DNA of 64,000 bases from Streptococcus plurextorum DSM 22810 (GTDB lineage Bacteria; Bacillota; Bacilli; Lactobacillales; Streptococcaceae). A model generated the notes under the pieces. The model had not been told where the DNA came from and ran no database searches. It saw nothing but the letters and a program-made list of their open reading frames with translations. This document shows positions 45,787 to 57,753 of the stretch, piece by piece. Position 1 is the first letter of the stretch; every line of letters starts with the position of its first letter. The position numbers were made by a program, and so were the translations under genes. The stretch is taken from contig NZ_AUIO01000009.1 of NCBI RefSeq assembly GCF_000423745.1, positions 18,717 to 82,716 on the forward strand. The letters are read 5' to 3'.

Positions 45787-47409
45787 TTAGACTTTAATCG
45801 CCAATGCTTGGTAAGGTTTGAGAATGATTTTCTTACCGAGTTTCCTGTCAGGATAGTTGCTGATGAGGACTTGGCCGTGGGCGTAATCGTCTGCCAGGTC
45901 TAGTTCAACCTCTTCTGCAAAGAAATTGTTGAGAACTAGCAATTTTTCGCCGTTAAGCAAGCGTTCAAAGGCATAAACTTTCTGGCTATCCTTGTAGGCG
46001 GCCTTGTAGTCCCCTTCTGAGATCAGTGGGAGTTCTTTCCGCAATCGGATCAGTTCTTGATAGAAGGTAAAGATTGGGCCTGTTTTTTCTTGCTCAACGT
46101 TAATTGTTTGGTAGGATTTGCCAGCTTTCAGCCAAGGAGTTCCTGTTGTGAAGCCTGCATTGTCAGAAGCGTCCCATTGCATCGGAGTGCGGGAATTGTC
46201 ACGGGACTTGGCCTGGATAATCTTGAAGGCTTGATCAGGCGTGTGTCCTTGGTCCAAGAGCATCTGATAGGCATTGATAGATTCCACGTCCACGTAGTCG
46301 TCCATGCTGTCGTAATCGGGGTCAATCATGCCGATTTCCTCGCCCATGTAGATGTAAGGTGTGCCGCGTGACAGGTGGATAGAGGCAGCCAGCATGGTTG
46401 CTCCTTCGCTGCGGAAATTCTCCACATCGACAAAGCGGTTGAGGGCACGAGGTTGGTCATGGTTGTTGTAGAAAAGAGCATTCCAGCCATTTCCGACGGA
46501 CATTTCTTCACCCCAAGTGTGGAAGAGGCGTTTGAGTTCCTCAAAGTCAAAGTCCATAATGGTCCATTTTTGCCCATCCTTGTAATCCACTTTCAAGTGG
46601 TGGAAGTTGAAGGCCATGGACAATTCTTCCCGCTCAGGAGCTGTGTAGAGAATGCAGTTTTCAATGGTGGTAGCAGACATTTCCCCAACGGTCATGAAGC
46701 CTTTTTCTGCTCCAAAAGTGGCGTTGTTCATCATCTTGAGGTAGTTGTGGGTGATCGGGCGGTCGGTGTAAGCAGGCTTACCGTCATTGATTGGGCAGTC
46801 TTTGAGGACTTCGTCCTTACCAATCAGGTTAATGACATCGAAGCGGAAGCCTTTGACACCCTTGTCTTTCCAGAAGTTGACCACCTTGAACAGTTCGTCA
46901 CGAACATGAGGGTTTCGCCAGTTGAGGTCGGCTTGGGTCACGTCAAAGAGATGGAGATAGTATTTTCCAGTCTCTCCAAAGGGAGCCCAGGCATTGCCGC
47001 CAAACTTAGACACCCAGTCAGTTGGCTGGTCACGTAGGATAAAGAAATCTTGGTAGTATTTGTCGCCTGCTAGGGCTTTTTGGAACCATTCGTGGTCGGT
47101 TGAGCAGTGATTGAGAACCATATCCAGCATGAATTCAATGCCCAGCTCTTTACCGACAGTAACCATTTCTTCAAAGTCAGCCATGGTGCCAAAATCAGGA
47201 TTGACAGCTGTGTAATCAGAAATGTCATAGCCGTTGTCCCGCTGTGGACTTGGGTAGAAGGGGTTGAGCCAGATCATGTCAATTCCTAGCTCCTTCAGAT
47301 AAGGGAGTTTTTCGATAATCCCACGCAGATCACCGACACCATTTCCAGTTGTGTCCTTGTAAGATTTGGGGTAGATTTGATAGACAACTTTTCGCTTGTC
47401 AATGGTCAT
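45787..47409 (-). CDS. treC: Trehalose-6-phosphate hydrolase
   Basis: 540-aa GH13 enzyme that splits trehalose 6-phosphate to glucose and glucose 6-phosphate. Starts RKVVYQIYPKSYKDTTGNGVGDLRG; nucleophile Asp in FRFDVINLI, acid/base Glu in MTVGEMSAT, and NNHDQPRAL. Paired with the trehalose PTS, which decides TreC over oligo-1,6-glucosidase. An in-frame extension upstream crosses the repeat element and is ignored. GC content and G-ending codons are higher than in most of the window. Confidence 0.92.
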   Translation of the reverse strand: MTIDKRKVVYQIYPKSYKDTTGNGVGDLRGIIEKLPYLKELGIDMIWLNPFYPSPQRDNGYDISDYTAVNPDFGTMADFEEMVTVGKELGIEFMLDMVLNHCSTDHEWFQKALAGDKYYQDFFILRDQPTDWVSKFGGNAWAPFGETGKYYLHLFDVTQADLNWRNPHVRDELFKVVNFWKDKGVKGFRFDVINLIGKDEVLKDCPINDGKPAYTDRPITHNYLKMMNNATFGAEKGFMTVGEMSATTIENCILYTAPEREELSMAFNFHHLKVDYKDGQKWTIMDFDFEELKRLFHTWGEEMSVGNGWNALFYNNHDQPRALNRFVDVENFRSEGATMLAASIHLSRGTPYIYMGEEIGMIDPDYDSMDDYVDVESINAYQMLLDQGHTPDQAFKIIQAKSRDNSRTPMQWDASDNAGFTTGTPWLKAGKSYQTINVEQEKTGPIFTFYQELIRLRKELPLISEGDYKAAYKDSQKVYAFERLLNGEKLLVLNNFFAEEVELDLADDYAHGQVLISNYPDRKLGKKIILKPYQALAIKV

Positions 47410-47483
47410 GATTGTCTCACTTTCTAATGGTTGATAAAAAACAAGCATAGGAGGGGCAGGAAACCCGCACCTCCTAGTTGTTG

Positions 47484-47585
47484 TACTCAATGAAAATCGA
47501 AATCAGGCTAGGCGACGCAGACGCAGATAGAACTTAAGTTCATCAAGTCAAGTCAACAACGCCTGAGTTTGATTTTCGAAGAGTA
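47484..47585. repeat. 102-bp repeat element with imperfect terminal inverted repeats between treP and treC
   Basis: Ends are TACTCAATGAAAATC and, on the other strand, TACTCTTCGAAAATC (12 of 15 bases identical). The inner part is rich in hairpin-forming GACG/CGTC and AACTTAAGTT pieces. From memory, elements with these ends are common between genes in S. suis and mitis-group streptococci. It starts at the base after the treP stop codon. Confidence 0.65.
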
Positions 47586-49622
<2,037 letters not shown>

Positions 49623-49643
49623 TTACACTGTCATTGTAACCGA

Positions 49644-49672
49644 TGTCAAAGTTGTCTGCAACTTGTTCGGTC
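49644..49672 (-). promoter_or_regulatory. Promoter region of treP
   Basis: Minus strand: TTGCAG, 17-base spacer, TACAAT. A palindrome AAAATGAT...ATCATTTT and two AACTTGT repeats lie between this promoter and treR and are candidates for TreR binding. Coordinates of the hexamers are approximate. Confidence 0.4.
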
Positions 49673-49758
49673 TAAAAAATGATTTTTTGATCATTTTTTG
49701 AGAACTTGTATGGTAAAATAAAGACATCTTCCCCCATAAACCCTGGAAAGGCTAAAAA

Positions 49759-50469
49759 ATGAAAAAATACCAAGAAATTTTCAAACAACTAGAAGCCGAT
49801 ATTTTAGCTGGACACTACCCTGCCGAACATTTTCTCCCATCAGAAATCGAACTGTGTCAGCAATTTTCTGCTAGCCGTGATACCATTCGGAAAGCTTTGG
49901 CTCTCCTGAGCAAAGAAGGTTATATTGAAAAAAGTCAGGGACGTGGTTCTCAAATCAAAAAAAGAGGGCAGATTAACTTCCCCGTCTCAGAGTTATCTAG
50001 TTATCAAGAATTGGTTAACTTACATGATATGGCTTCTAAAACAAATGTTATCAGCATTGACAACCTTCTCGTCGATAAAGAATTAAGTCAAAAGACTGGT
50101 TTCCCTATCCATTCTCAAACCTTTCGAGTTACCCGTCAACGTGTTGTCGATAATATCGCCTCTGTTTTAGATATAGATTATTTGCTCAAGCCCCTGACAC
50201 CTTTTCTATCTCGAGAAATTGCAGAGCAGTCCATTTATCGGTACTTGGAAAAAGAAGTCGGGCTCCAAATCGCCTATGCCCAAAAAGAGATTACCATTGA
50301 CTCTGCTAGCGAACAAGACAAAATCCTCCTTGATTTAGGAAGCGATAAGCACGTTGTCTGTGTCAGGTCCAAGGTCTATTTAGCAGATAATCGCCAGTTC
50401 CAGTTTACAGAAAGCAGGCATAAACTCAGTAAATTTAAGTTCATCGACTTTGCACGACGAAAATTATAA
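49759..50469 (+). CDS. treR: TreR, GntR-family trehalose regulator
   Basis: 236-aa GntR/HutC-type regulator. The winged HTH is in the first 70 residues (LPSEIELCQQFSASRDTIRKALALLSKEGYIEKSQGRGSQI). The UTRA effector domain follows and would sense trehalose 6-phosphate. Divergent orientation from treP supports the assignment. Confidence 0.93.
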   Translation: MKKYQEIFKQLEADILAGHYPAEHFLPSEIELCQQFSASRDTIRKALALLSKEGYIEKSQGRGSQIKKRGQINFPVSELSSYQELVNLHDMASKTNVISIDNLLVDKELSQKTGFPIHSQTFRVTRQRVVDNIASVLDIDYLLKPLTPFLSREIAEQSIYRYLEKEVGLQIAYAQKEITIDSASEQDKILLDLGSDKHVVCVRSKVYLADNRQFQFTESRHKLSKFKFIDFARRKL

Positions 50470-50500
50470 AAGCGCCAAAAGGCGCTCAGATTGAGGACAA

Positions 50501-50524
50501 CGTCCATTTTGGACGATTTTATTC
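50501..50524 (+). terminator. Terminator region of treR
   Basis: Short stem CGTCC/GGACG followed by ATTTTATT; a second hairpin AGCGCC/GGCGCT (50471-50486) precedes it. The remaining 170 bases to the next gene are AT-rich and hold no gene that I can see. Confidence 0.45.
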
Positions 50525-50694
50525 ACTCTTTTACTTTATGGTTTTATGGTGAAACCAAAAACTCCCAGAAACATTGAAATATCAGCGGTGCTAAGCGTTT
50601 TATATCTTGCAGTTTTATCAAAAACGGTTCAATTTTTTATGTTTTTAGGAGTTTGTCTACGTTCTGAAGGGCTTTAAAGCCCTATCTTACTCTG

Positions 50695-51030
50695 TTATTT
50701 TGCCCAATAAATCAACAGCAAAAATATCACATTGATCAGCATACGAATTGTATGGTGCTTAAGATTAGGACGTTGACGCATGTGAGAAGCATTACTAAGC
50801 GCGATAGCTGATAAGCCAAAAAGCCCTCCTGCTATCCCATAAATACCTGTTCCTTTTGCTAAACCAATATAAATATAAGTAAAGACGATGACAACAGCTA
50901 CCATAAAAAGCGTCATCAGCAAATTTCGACCGGTGATTATTTTGGCAACAAAATGCCCCATGATAGCCGAAAAGCTAACCATAAAGAGATAAATTCCCAA
51001 TAATATTAAAACAAAAATCAACATCATCAT
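50695..51030 (-). CDS. Small four-helix membrane protein of unknown function
   Basis: About 111 aa with four hydrophobic segments (residues 4-25, 38-60, 65-85, 95-110) and a basic loop HMRQRPNLKHHTIR. Not recognised. AGAGGAG precedes three consecutive ATGs (51030, 51027, 51024), any of which could start translation. Downstream of dtd on the same strand; no functional link is evident. Confidence 0.7.
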   Translation of the reverse strand: MMMLIFVLILLGIYLFMVSFSAIMGHFVAKIITGRNLLMTLFMVAVVIVFTYIYIGLAKGTGIYGIAGGLFGLSAIALSNASHMRQRPNLKHHTIRMLINVIFLLLIYWAK

Positions 51031-51119
51031 ATCTCCTCTTAGACTTCTTTCTTCTAGTATAGCACAAAAGACCCATTTCAAACGGGCCTTTTTGATTTTT
51101 TTAGAAATAGTAGAACAGG

Positions 51120-51563
51120 CTAGACATTTTTAGTATCTAAGATAATCGTCACTGGTCCATCGTTAACCAATGACACTTGCATATCTGCACCAAATTCCCC
51201 TTTTGCGACAGGCACATATTGTGCCAACGCCTGGTTAAAAGCATCATACATCTGACTAGCTAGGTCAGGCTTTGCTGCTCCTGTAAAGGCAGGGCGATTT
51301 CCCTTTTTTATATCTGCAAAAAGCGTAAATTGAGAGATGGATAAGATACTACCTGCCACATCTTCCACAGACAAATTCATTTTTCCTGAGGCATCAGAAA
51401 AAATCCGCATGTTGATAATTTTACGCACAGCATAATCTAGGTCGACCCGATTATCATCAGGCCCAATTCCTACAAGAAGCAAAAGCCCCTGACCAATCTG
51501 TCCAACAATCTCTCCATCAATGCTGACAGAAGCCTTTGACACGCGCTGAATCACAACCTTCAT
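51120..51563 (-). CDS. dtd: D-aminoacyl-tRNA deacylase
   Basis: 147-aa DTD that removes D-amino acids (and glycine from tRNA-Ala) mischarged on tRNA. Both signature motifs are present: [17 protein letters not shown] and the C-terminal NDGPVTI (cross-subunit Gly-cisPro). Located 75 bp after relA, a conserved streptococcal neighbour. Confidence 0.96.
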   Translation of the reverse strand: MKVVIQRVSKASVSIDGEIVGQIGQGLLLLVGIGPDDNRVDLDYAVRKIINMRIFSDASGKMNLSVEDVAGSILSISQFTLFADIKKGNRPAFTGAAKPDLASQMYDAFNQALAQYVPVAKGEFGADMQVSLVNDGPVTIILDTKNV

Positions 51564-51638
51564 AAGCCCTGCTCCTTTCTCAAAAAATATTTAGACAAAC
51601 ACTTCTATAGCCACTTAAACTTCTAACATTTGAAGCGG

Positions 51639-53858
51639 TTAGCCATTTGTTCGTTTAACACTGTAAACATCTGGAATAATTTTTATTTTATCAACAACTG
51701 TTGTTAAACTTGCAAGATTTGGAATGCTAAATGACACATGGATGTTGGCAAATTTCATGTCCTTGGTTGGCTGAGCATTTACCATTGAAATATTTTTAGT
51801 CTGGTTGGACAAAATCGTCAAAACATCGTTAAGAAGGCCAGAACGATTAAGACCATAAATATCAATTTCCGCTAGATAATCCTTGCCTGTATTATCATCA
51901 TCCCATTCAACCTCTATCAATCGCTGATCGTAGCCTTCCTGAGACTTGATGTTGTTACAATCAAAGCGATGAATCGCAACACCTCTCCCCTTAGTGATGT
52001 AGCCTTCAATCAAATCTCCTGGAACTGGGTTACAACATTTAGCAATACGCATGAGCAGTCCCGATGCCCCTTGAATAATGACACCATTCTCACTTTTTAC
52101 TTTCAACACATCGCGATTGCTTAGATTGATTTCACCGCCGTTAATCAACTCATCGGCCTCAGCTTTAGCCTTGGCACGTTCTTCCTCACGGCGTTCTTTT
52201 TCCGTTAGCTTATTGAAGACACTAATAGCAGAAATTTCACCAAATCCAATAGCAGCATAAAGAGCTTCTTCATTGCGGGCACCGACACGAGGTAAAATAG
52301 CATCAATATGGCGTTTGTCCAAATATTTATTTGGAACCAAATCATTTTCTTGGAAGATAGCAATCAGCAGCTCCCGTCCTTTATTGACTGATAGCTCCTT
52401 GTCTTGATTTTTGAAAAACTGTCGAATCTTGCTACGTGCCTTGGCTGTTTTAACAATTTTAATCCAGTCACGACTTGGACCAAAGGAATTATTATTGGTG
52501 ACAATCTCAACAACATCACCTGTTTTTAGCTTAGCTGTCAGAGGAACCATACGTCCATTGACCTTGGCACCTGTCGCCTTTTCTCCCACTTGAGTATGAA
52601 TGGCATAGGCAAAATCAATAGGACCAGAATCCTTAGGCAATTCCTGAACAGCACCATTGGGAGTGAAGACATAAATTCTCTCAGAGAAAATATCTTCTTT
52701 AACAGAATCCACAAAAGCCTTAGCACTGCCATTTGACGAATCCTGTAGTTCGACCAAATCCTTAATCCAATTCATGCCAAGAGCCGTTTCTTTGCTATCA
52801 ACTTTACCGGTCTGACCTTTTTTATAGGCCCAATGAGCCGCCACCCCATACTCAGCCACCTGATGCATGTCCTTGGTGCGAATCTGAATTTCAATTGGTC
52901 CTTTTGGCCCATAAACGGTGGTATGGATTGACTGATAACCGTTCGCCTTTGGCGCTGCGATATAGTCTTTGAATCGTCCTGGCATCGGACGCCAGAGTTC
53001 ATGAATGTAGCCGACCATAGCATAGACATCACTTGGCGTCTCCATGATGCAACGAATAGCAATTAAATCAAAAATCTGATCAAAACGCTTTTTCTTATCA
53101 CGCATCTTACGGTAGATCGAGTAAATGTGTTTCGGACGTCCGTACACCTCACCATAAAGCCCTTGCTCATGAGTATAAGTCATGATTTTGCTGACAATCT
53201 CATCCACCAGCTTTTCCCGTTCTCGACGCTTCTCACTCATCATGTGAGAAATTTTATAGAACTCGGACTCTTCTAAATACCTAAACGATAAATCTTCTAA
53301 TTCCCATTTGATACGACTAATCCCTAGCCTGTGAGACAGTGGCGCATAAATCTCCAAGGTCTCTCGAGAAATCCGTTTTTGCTTATCAGCAGGCAAATGC
53401 TTAAGCGTGCGCATATTGTGCAAACGATCCGCCAGTTTAACCAAAATCACACGGATATCCTTAGACATGGCCATAAGCATCTTGCGATGATTTTCAGCTA
53501 ATTGTTCCTCATGAGATTTGTACTCAACTTTACCAAGTTTAGTGACGCCATCCACAATATCACGCACAGCTGTGCCAAACTCAGCCTCAATCTCATCTAA
53601 AGTAATATCGGTGTCTTCCACGACATCATGCAAAAAACCACAGGCCACTGTTGCAGCATCCAAATGAAGCTGAGCTAAAATTCCCGCTACCTGAATGGGA
53701 TGAATGATATAAGGTTCTCCTGATTTTCTAGTCTGATGAGCATGTGCTGCACTGGCATAATCCAAAGCTTTTTGCACAAAGGCAACATCTTCCTTTGGAA
53801 GATATTCCGCAGCTAATGCCACTACTTCTTCTCCTGTTAAATCTACTTCTTTTGGCAT
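51639..53858 (-). CDS. relA: Bifunctional (p)ppGpp synthetase/hydrolase
   Basis: 739-aa long RSH enzyme. HD hydrolase domain at the N-terminus (SGEPYIIHPIQVAGIL, FLHDVVEDT), synthetase domain (about 240-350, YQSIHTTVYGP, EIQIRTKDMHQVAEYGVAAHWAYK), TGS domain (VFTPNGAVQELPKDSGPIDFAY), zinc-finger region (CCNPVPGDLIEGYITKGRG) and C-terminal ACT domain. It controls the stringent response. The start at 53858 follows GTAGGG; 23 upstream codons are not used. Confidence 0.97.
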   Translation of the reverse strand: MPKEVDLTGEEVVALAAEYLPKEDVAFVQKALDYASAAHAHQTRKSGEPYIIHPIQVAGILAQLHLDAATVACGFLHDVVEDTDITLDEIEAEFGTAVRDIVDGVTKLGKVEYKSHEEQLAENHRKMLMAMSKDIRVILVKLADRLHNMRTLKHLPADKQKRISRETLEIYAPLSHRLGISRIKWELEDLSFRYLEESEFYKISHMMSEKRREREKLVDEIVSKIMTYTHEQGLYGEVYGRPKHIYSIYRKMRDKKKRFDQIFDLIAIRCIMETPSDVYAMVGYIHELWRPMPGRFKDYIAAPKANGYQSIHTTVYGPKGPIEIQIRTKDMHQVAEYGVAAHWAYKKGQTGKVDSKETALGMNWIKDLVELQDSSNGSAKAFVDSVKEDIFSERIYVFTPNGAVQELPKDSGPIDFAYAIHTQVGEKATGAKVNGRMVPLTAKLKTGDVVEIVTNNNSFGPSRDWIKIVKTAKARSKIRQFFKNQDKELSVNKGRELLIAIFQENDLVPNKYLDKRHIDAILPRVGARNEEALYAAIGFGEISAISVFNKLTEKERREEERAKAKAEADELINGGEINLSNRDVLKVKSENGVIIQGASGLLMRIAKCCNPVPGDLIEGYITKGRGVAIHRFDCNNIKSQEGYDQRLIEVEWDDDNTGKDYLAEIDIYGLNRSGLLNDVLTILSNQTKNISMVNAQPTKDMKFANIHVSFSIPNLASLTTVVDKIKIIPDVYSVKRTNG

Positions 53859-54081
53859 TTTATTCCCTACTCTCAAGTCATTTCCCTCTATTTTATCACT
53901 TTTCAACCAAAAATCATAGCAAGTCAAATAGGGTGGATTTTTCTTGATGTTTTATGTTTTTTGAAAGAAAATCATTCGTTTATTACAGGAAATATTGCAA
54001 TCCGACACTCATAATTGTATAATATTAGAGTAATATCCAATCCTAAGTTGCTTAGGAAAAACAAAAAAGGAGTTTCTTTAG

Positions 54082-56421
54082 ATGTCAAAACATTACCTTT
54101 CTAAGAGCGCTATCGCACTCTCCCTCATCCTTGCCACCCTCGGCAGTGCCAATCTTGTCTCTGCTAACGAAACAACTCCTACTGATCAGCCAGTTACAGG
54201 AACTTCTCCTGAAACTGTGGCGACCGGAGCAGAAAACGGATCAACAGCTACTGCTCCTGCTGAAGTAACGACTCCTACTATTATCACGCCAGTTGAAGGG
54301 CAAACCGTCGACGTCCGTATCGCTTCAACAACTGACCTTCATACCAACCTTGTCAACTATGATTATTATCAAGACAAAGAGTCTCAAAATGTCGGACTCG
54401 CTAAAACAGCTGTTCTCCTTGAGCAAGCCAAAACAGAGAATCCTAACATCGTTACCGTAGATAATGGCGATCTTATTCAAGGAACACCCCTTGGTACTTA
54501 CAAAGCCATCGTCGATCCAGTAGAGGTCAACGAGCAACATCCTATGTATGCCGCACTTGAAGCTCTTGGCTTTGATGCTAGCACACTTGGTAACCACGAA
54601 TTTAACTACGGGCTTGATTATCTCAATAAAGTCATTAGCACTGCTGATATCGCGGTTCTTAATGCCAATGTTCGAGACGCCAAAACAAATGAACGCCTCT
54701 TTACGCCATATATTGTCATTCCAAAAAACTTTACCGATGTTAGTGGCAATCTTGTGACCGTCAATGTGGGCATCACAGGTATCGTCCCTCCACAAATCAT
54801 GAATTGGGATAAGGCAAACCTTGAAGGGAAAGTAGTTGTTCAAGATGCCGTTGAAGCTGTTAAAGAACTTCTACCTGAAATTCGAAACGCTGGCGCAGAT
54901 ATCGTCCTTGTCCTCTCACACTCTGGAATTGGAGATGACCAATATGATATTGGCGAAGAAAATGTCGGCTATCAAATCGCTAGCCTTCCTGGTGTCGATG
55001 CTGTTGTCACAGGACATTCTCATGCAGAATTCCCAGGAACTAGCGCCAAACCAAGTTTCTATGCCAAATACAGTGGCGTTGATGATATCAATGGCCTTAT
55101 TAATGGCACACCAGTCACAATGGCAGGTAAATACGGAGACCACTTGGGTATCATTGATTTGAACATTACTTATTCAAACGGTAAGTGGACAGTCAATAAA
55201 GATAAGAGCAAAGGCTCCATCCGTAAAATTGACACCAAGTCGAACGTCGCTAGTGAGATTGTAAAAGAAATCGCTAAAGAAGCTCATGCTGGAACAGTTG
55301 ACTACGTCCGTCAGCAAGTGGGAACAACTACTGCACCAATCACTAGCTACTTTGCCCTGGTTAAAGATGACCCATCTGTCCAAATCGTTAATAACGCACA
55401 GCTCTGGTACGCTCAACAGGAGTTAGCAGGTACGCCATACGCAAACCTCCCACTCCTATCTGCAGCTGCTCCATTTAAAGCAGGGACCAGAAATGACCCA
55501 ACAGCCTACACAGACATCGCAGCTGGACCAATCGCCATTAAAAACGTGGCTGACCTCTATCTCTATGATAACGTCACAGCTATCCTAAAAATCACAGGCG
55601 CTGACTTAAAAGAATGGCTAGAAATGTCAGCAGGGCAGTTTAACACCATCGACCCTAATAATACCCAACCACAAAACCTAGTCAATACTGACTACCGTAC
55701 TTATAATTTCGATGTTATTGACGGTATCACCTACGAATACGATGTGACTCAACCTAATAAGTACGATCGAAACGGACAAGTGGTTAACGAAAACGCTAGC
55801 CGTGTCCGCAATTTGAAATACCAAGGTCAAGAAGTCAGTGATACACAAGAATTTATGGTTGTGACCAACAATTACCGTGCAAGTGGCAACTTCCCTGGTG
55901 TTCGCAATGCTACCGTAAACTATCTCCTTAACCTTGAAAATCGCCAAGCTATTATCAACTATATTCTTTCAGAAAAGACTATCAACCCATCTGCTGATAA
56001 TAACTGGTACTTCACAGATAGCATTGCAGGTTTAGATCTTCGCTTCTTGAGCGCAACCAAAGCTAAAGACCTAGTAGGAGATGCGAAAGACATTGCTTAT
56101 GTCGGAGCTTCAACCGTAGAAGGTTTCGCGGACTTCAAATTCACTTATGTCAAACCAGAAACAACACCAGAAACAACACCAGAGACAGCACCAGGTACTG
56201 CAATTCCGCAGCCAGGTTCAATGCCAAAAGGTAGTGTTTCTGGCTTAACCGAAAAAGAACGTCAAGACATTCGTCAACTGGTTGCTGAAACTTATCAGTC
56301 ACAAAAAGACAACTCAAAAGGTACACTGCCAAAAACAGGGGAAGAAAGCACTTCTCTCCTAACACTTCTTGGCTTTAGCTTCCTAACTAGCCTAGCCGTT
56401 CGTCGTCGTAAACAAAACTAA
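54082..56421 (+). CDS. Cell-wall-anchored ectonucleotidase / cyclic nucleotide phosphodiesterase (CpdB/CdnP type)
   Basis: 779 aa. A signal peptide (about 1-28, ending VSANE) and a Thr/Pro-rich linker come first. A metallophosphoesterase domain follows (D-x-H in ASTTDLHTNL, TVDNGDLIQGTPLG, TLGNHEFNYGL, GHSHAEF), then a 5'-nucleotidase C-terminal domain (DLYLYDNVTAILKITGADLKEWLE, VTNNYRASGNFPG). The C-terminus has LPKTGEE, a hydrophobic stretch and RRRKQN for sortase anchoring. Relatives in group B streptococcus (CdnP) and S. suis (SntA) degrade c-di-AMP or nucleotides outside the cell and dampen host sensing. Exact substrate unproven. Confidence 0.9.
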   Translation: MSKHYLSKSAIALSLILATLGSANLVSANETTPTDQPVTGTSPETVATGAENGSTATAPAEVTTPTIITPVEGQTVDVRIASTTDLHTNLVNYDYYQDKESQNVGLAKTAVLLEQAKTENPNIVTVDNGDLIQGTPLGTYKAIVDPVEVNEQHPMYAALEALGFDASTLGNHEFNYGLDYLNKVISTADIAVLNANVRDAKTNERLFTPYIVIPKNFTDVSGNLVTVNVGITGIVPPQIMNWDKANLEGKVVVQDAVEAVKELLPEIRNAGADIVLVLSHSGIGDDQYDIGEENVGYQIASLPGVDAVVTGHSHAEFPGTSAKPSFYAKYSGVDDINGLINGTPVTMAGKYGDHLGIIDLNITYSNGKWTVNKDKSKGSIRKIDTKSNVASEIVKEIAKEAHAGTVDYVRQQVGTTTAPITSYFALVKDDPSVQIVNNAQLWYAQQELAGTPYANLPLLSAAAPFKAGTRNDPTAYTDIAAGPIAIKNVADLYLYDNVTAILKITGADLKEWLEMSAGQFNTIDPNNTQPQNLVNTDYRTYNFDVIDGITYEYDVTQPNKYDRNGQVVNENASRVRNLKYQGQEVSDTQEFMVVTNNYRASGNFPGVRNATVNYLLNLENRQAIINYILSEKTINPSADNNWYFTDSIAGLDLRFLSATKAKDLVGDAKDIAYVGASTVEGFADFKFTYVKPETTPETTPETAPGTAIPQPGSMPKGSVSGLTEKERQDIRQLVAETYQSQKDNSKGTLPKTGEESTSLLTLLGFSFLTSLAVRRRKQN

Positions 56422-56487
56422 GTATAACAAGGACTGATAGGCAAACAATCAAAAGAGACTCTTAACAAAGAGTTTAAATCATATGTT

Positions 56488-56517
56488 ACCCCTGAAACAC
56501 TATTTTCAGGGGTTTTC
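56488..56517 (+). terminator. Terminator of the ectonucleotidase gene
   Basis: 10-bp stem ACCCCTGAAA/TTTCAGGGGT with a 6-base loop and TTTC tail. The next 180 bases contain no gene that I can support. Confidence 0.8.
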
Positions 56518-56823
56518 TGATAAAAAACTTTAATGAGCTGTACTTCACTATCATAAAATGACGTGAACCTTTTGAGAGACACCCTCTACATCTTATCCAC
56601 TTCATATCATAAGAAACAACAAATCTCACTTCACTGCCACCTAGGAATATCCTGATTTTTGTGATATCATATCATCATGAAAGGAGTGATACCTATGACT
56701 GCAAATATTGGACATCTTGATAAGCGAGGTCTGACTGGTTAGACAAGGAAAACGGACTTGTCAGCTCCTTATCAGATAATTTTTCCATCCCAAACTGTCG
56801 TGCGTTTTCCTAGAAAATGGTTT

Positions 56824-57693
56824 ATGACACAAACTTATCGCATTATTTCAGAAACACGTTCTTCTTACCTCTTGGAAGAGGCTGGCACAGAAGTCGCTAT
56901 CTCCAAAAAGCTCTGCAAAAACCAGTTCTATGTTGGTGATTTCGTCACTTATGACGCAAACGGGCTCAAACTCCTCAAACGCGTCAATACCGTTTCAAAA
57001 TCTAGCAATGTGACTGTCAAAAATTTCAATAATCAAGCTAAAGAACAGGTTATGGCAAGTAACGTTGATCAGATTTTTATTTTGATTGCCCTAGATCAAA
57101 ATTGCTCACTGGCAAAATTAGAACGCTACTATCTGGTTTTTTACCAAGAAGGCATTGATCTCCACCTCATCTTGAGCAAAAAAGACTTAGTGCCTGACTA
57201 CGTTCATTTTGTAGAAAGGGTGACAGACCTATACCCGCAAATGCAGGTGCTAGCTATCAGTCAAGATGATGGGACTTCTCTAGAGCAGGTCAAAAAATGC
57301 CTCAACCCCAATAGTACCGGACTTCTTCTTGGAGCTTCCGGCGCTGGTAAGTCAACCTTGCTCAATTACCTCACAGGCCATAAGATAGCCAAGGTCAACC
57401 AAACTAGGTCTGACGGCAAAGGCAAGCACACAACGACCAGTAGCCATCTTATAAAGCTCCCTAGCCTTGACTATCACCTTATCGATACTCCTGGTTTTAA
57501 AGGCATTGACAAGGTTAAAAAGCTCGATTTAGCCCCCCTATTTTCAGAGATTCTCAATTTAGCAAAGCTCTGCCATTTCCCAAATTGCCAACACGACAGC
57601 GAGCCTAAATGTGCTATAAAAACTGCCCTAGCTGATGGCACACTTTCCCAAACCCTATGGCAGCGCTATGTGTATCTGAAAAATAAAGGTTAA
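56824..57693 (+). CDS. RsgA-paralogue, circularly permuted GTPase (start region damaged)
   Basis: 289 aa from ATG 56824. An OB-fold region is followed by G4 LSKKDL, G1 GASGAGKSTLLN, G2 HTTTSS, G3 DTPGF and a zinc knuckle LCHFPNCQHDSEPKC: the G4-G1-G3 order of the YjeQ/RsgA ribosome-assembly GTPases. It looks like the shorter second copy some streptococci carry. The ATG lacks a good ribosome site. A strong one (AAAGGAG) precedes an ATG at 56695 in the same frame, but TAG at 56740 interrupts after 15 codons. Either the first 40 codons decayed, or 56695 is an upstream mini-ORF. Confidence 0.75.
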   Translation: MTQTYRIISETRSSYLLEEAGTEVAISKKLCKNQFYVGDFVTYDANGLKLLKRVNTVSKSSNVTVKNFNNQAKEQVMASNVDQIFILIALDQNCSLAKLERYYLVFYQEGIDLHLILSKKDLVPDYVHFVERVTDLYPQMQVLAISQDDGTSLEQVKKCLNPNSTGLLLGASGAGKSTLLNYLTGHKIAKVNQTRSDGKGKHTTTSSHLIKLPSLDYHLIDTPGFKGIDKVKKLDLAPLFSEILNLAKLCHFPNCQHDSEPKCAIKTALADGTLSQTLWQRYVYLKNKG

Positions 57694-57701
57694 AGACCAT
57701 C

Positions 57702-57727
57702 AAAAGCTGACTCCGGTCAGCTTTTTT
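57702..57727 (+). terminator. Terminator of the RsgA-paralogue gene
   Basis: 10-bp stem AAAAGCTGAC/GTCAGCTTTT, 4-base loop, T tail. Confidence 0.85.
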
Positions 57728-57753
57728 CATCTTCAAAATGTTATAATAGAGGC

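Noticed and set aside
46375..47037. 220-codon plus-strand ORF
   Set aside because: Lies wholly antisense to treC, which has all GH13 motifs; no ribosome site or domain.
50525..50694. AT-rich stretch after treR as an insertion-sequence end
   Set aside because: It has short repeats (AAAAACTCC, GAGTTTGTC) but no recognisable inverted termini or transposase remnant.
54325..54843. 172-codon minus-strand ORF
   Set aside because: Antisense to the metallophosphoesterase domain of the cell-wall nucleotidase; no supporting signals.
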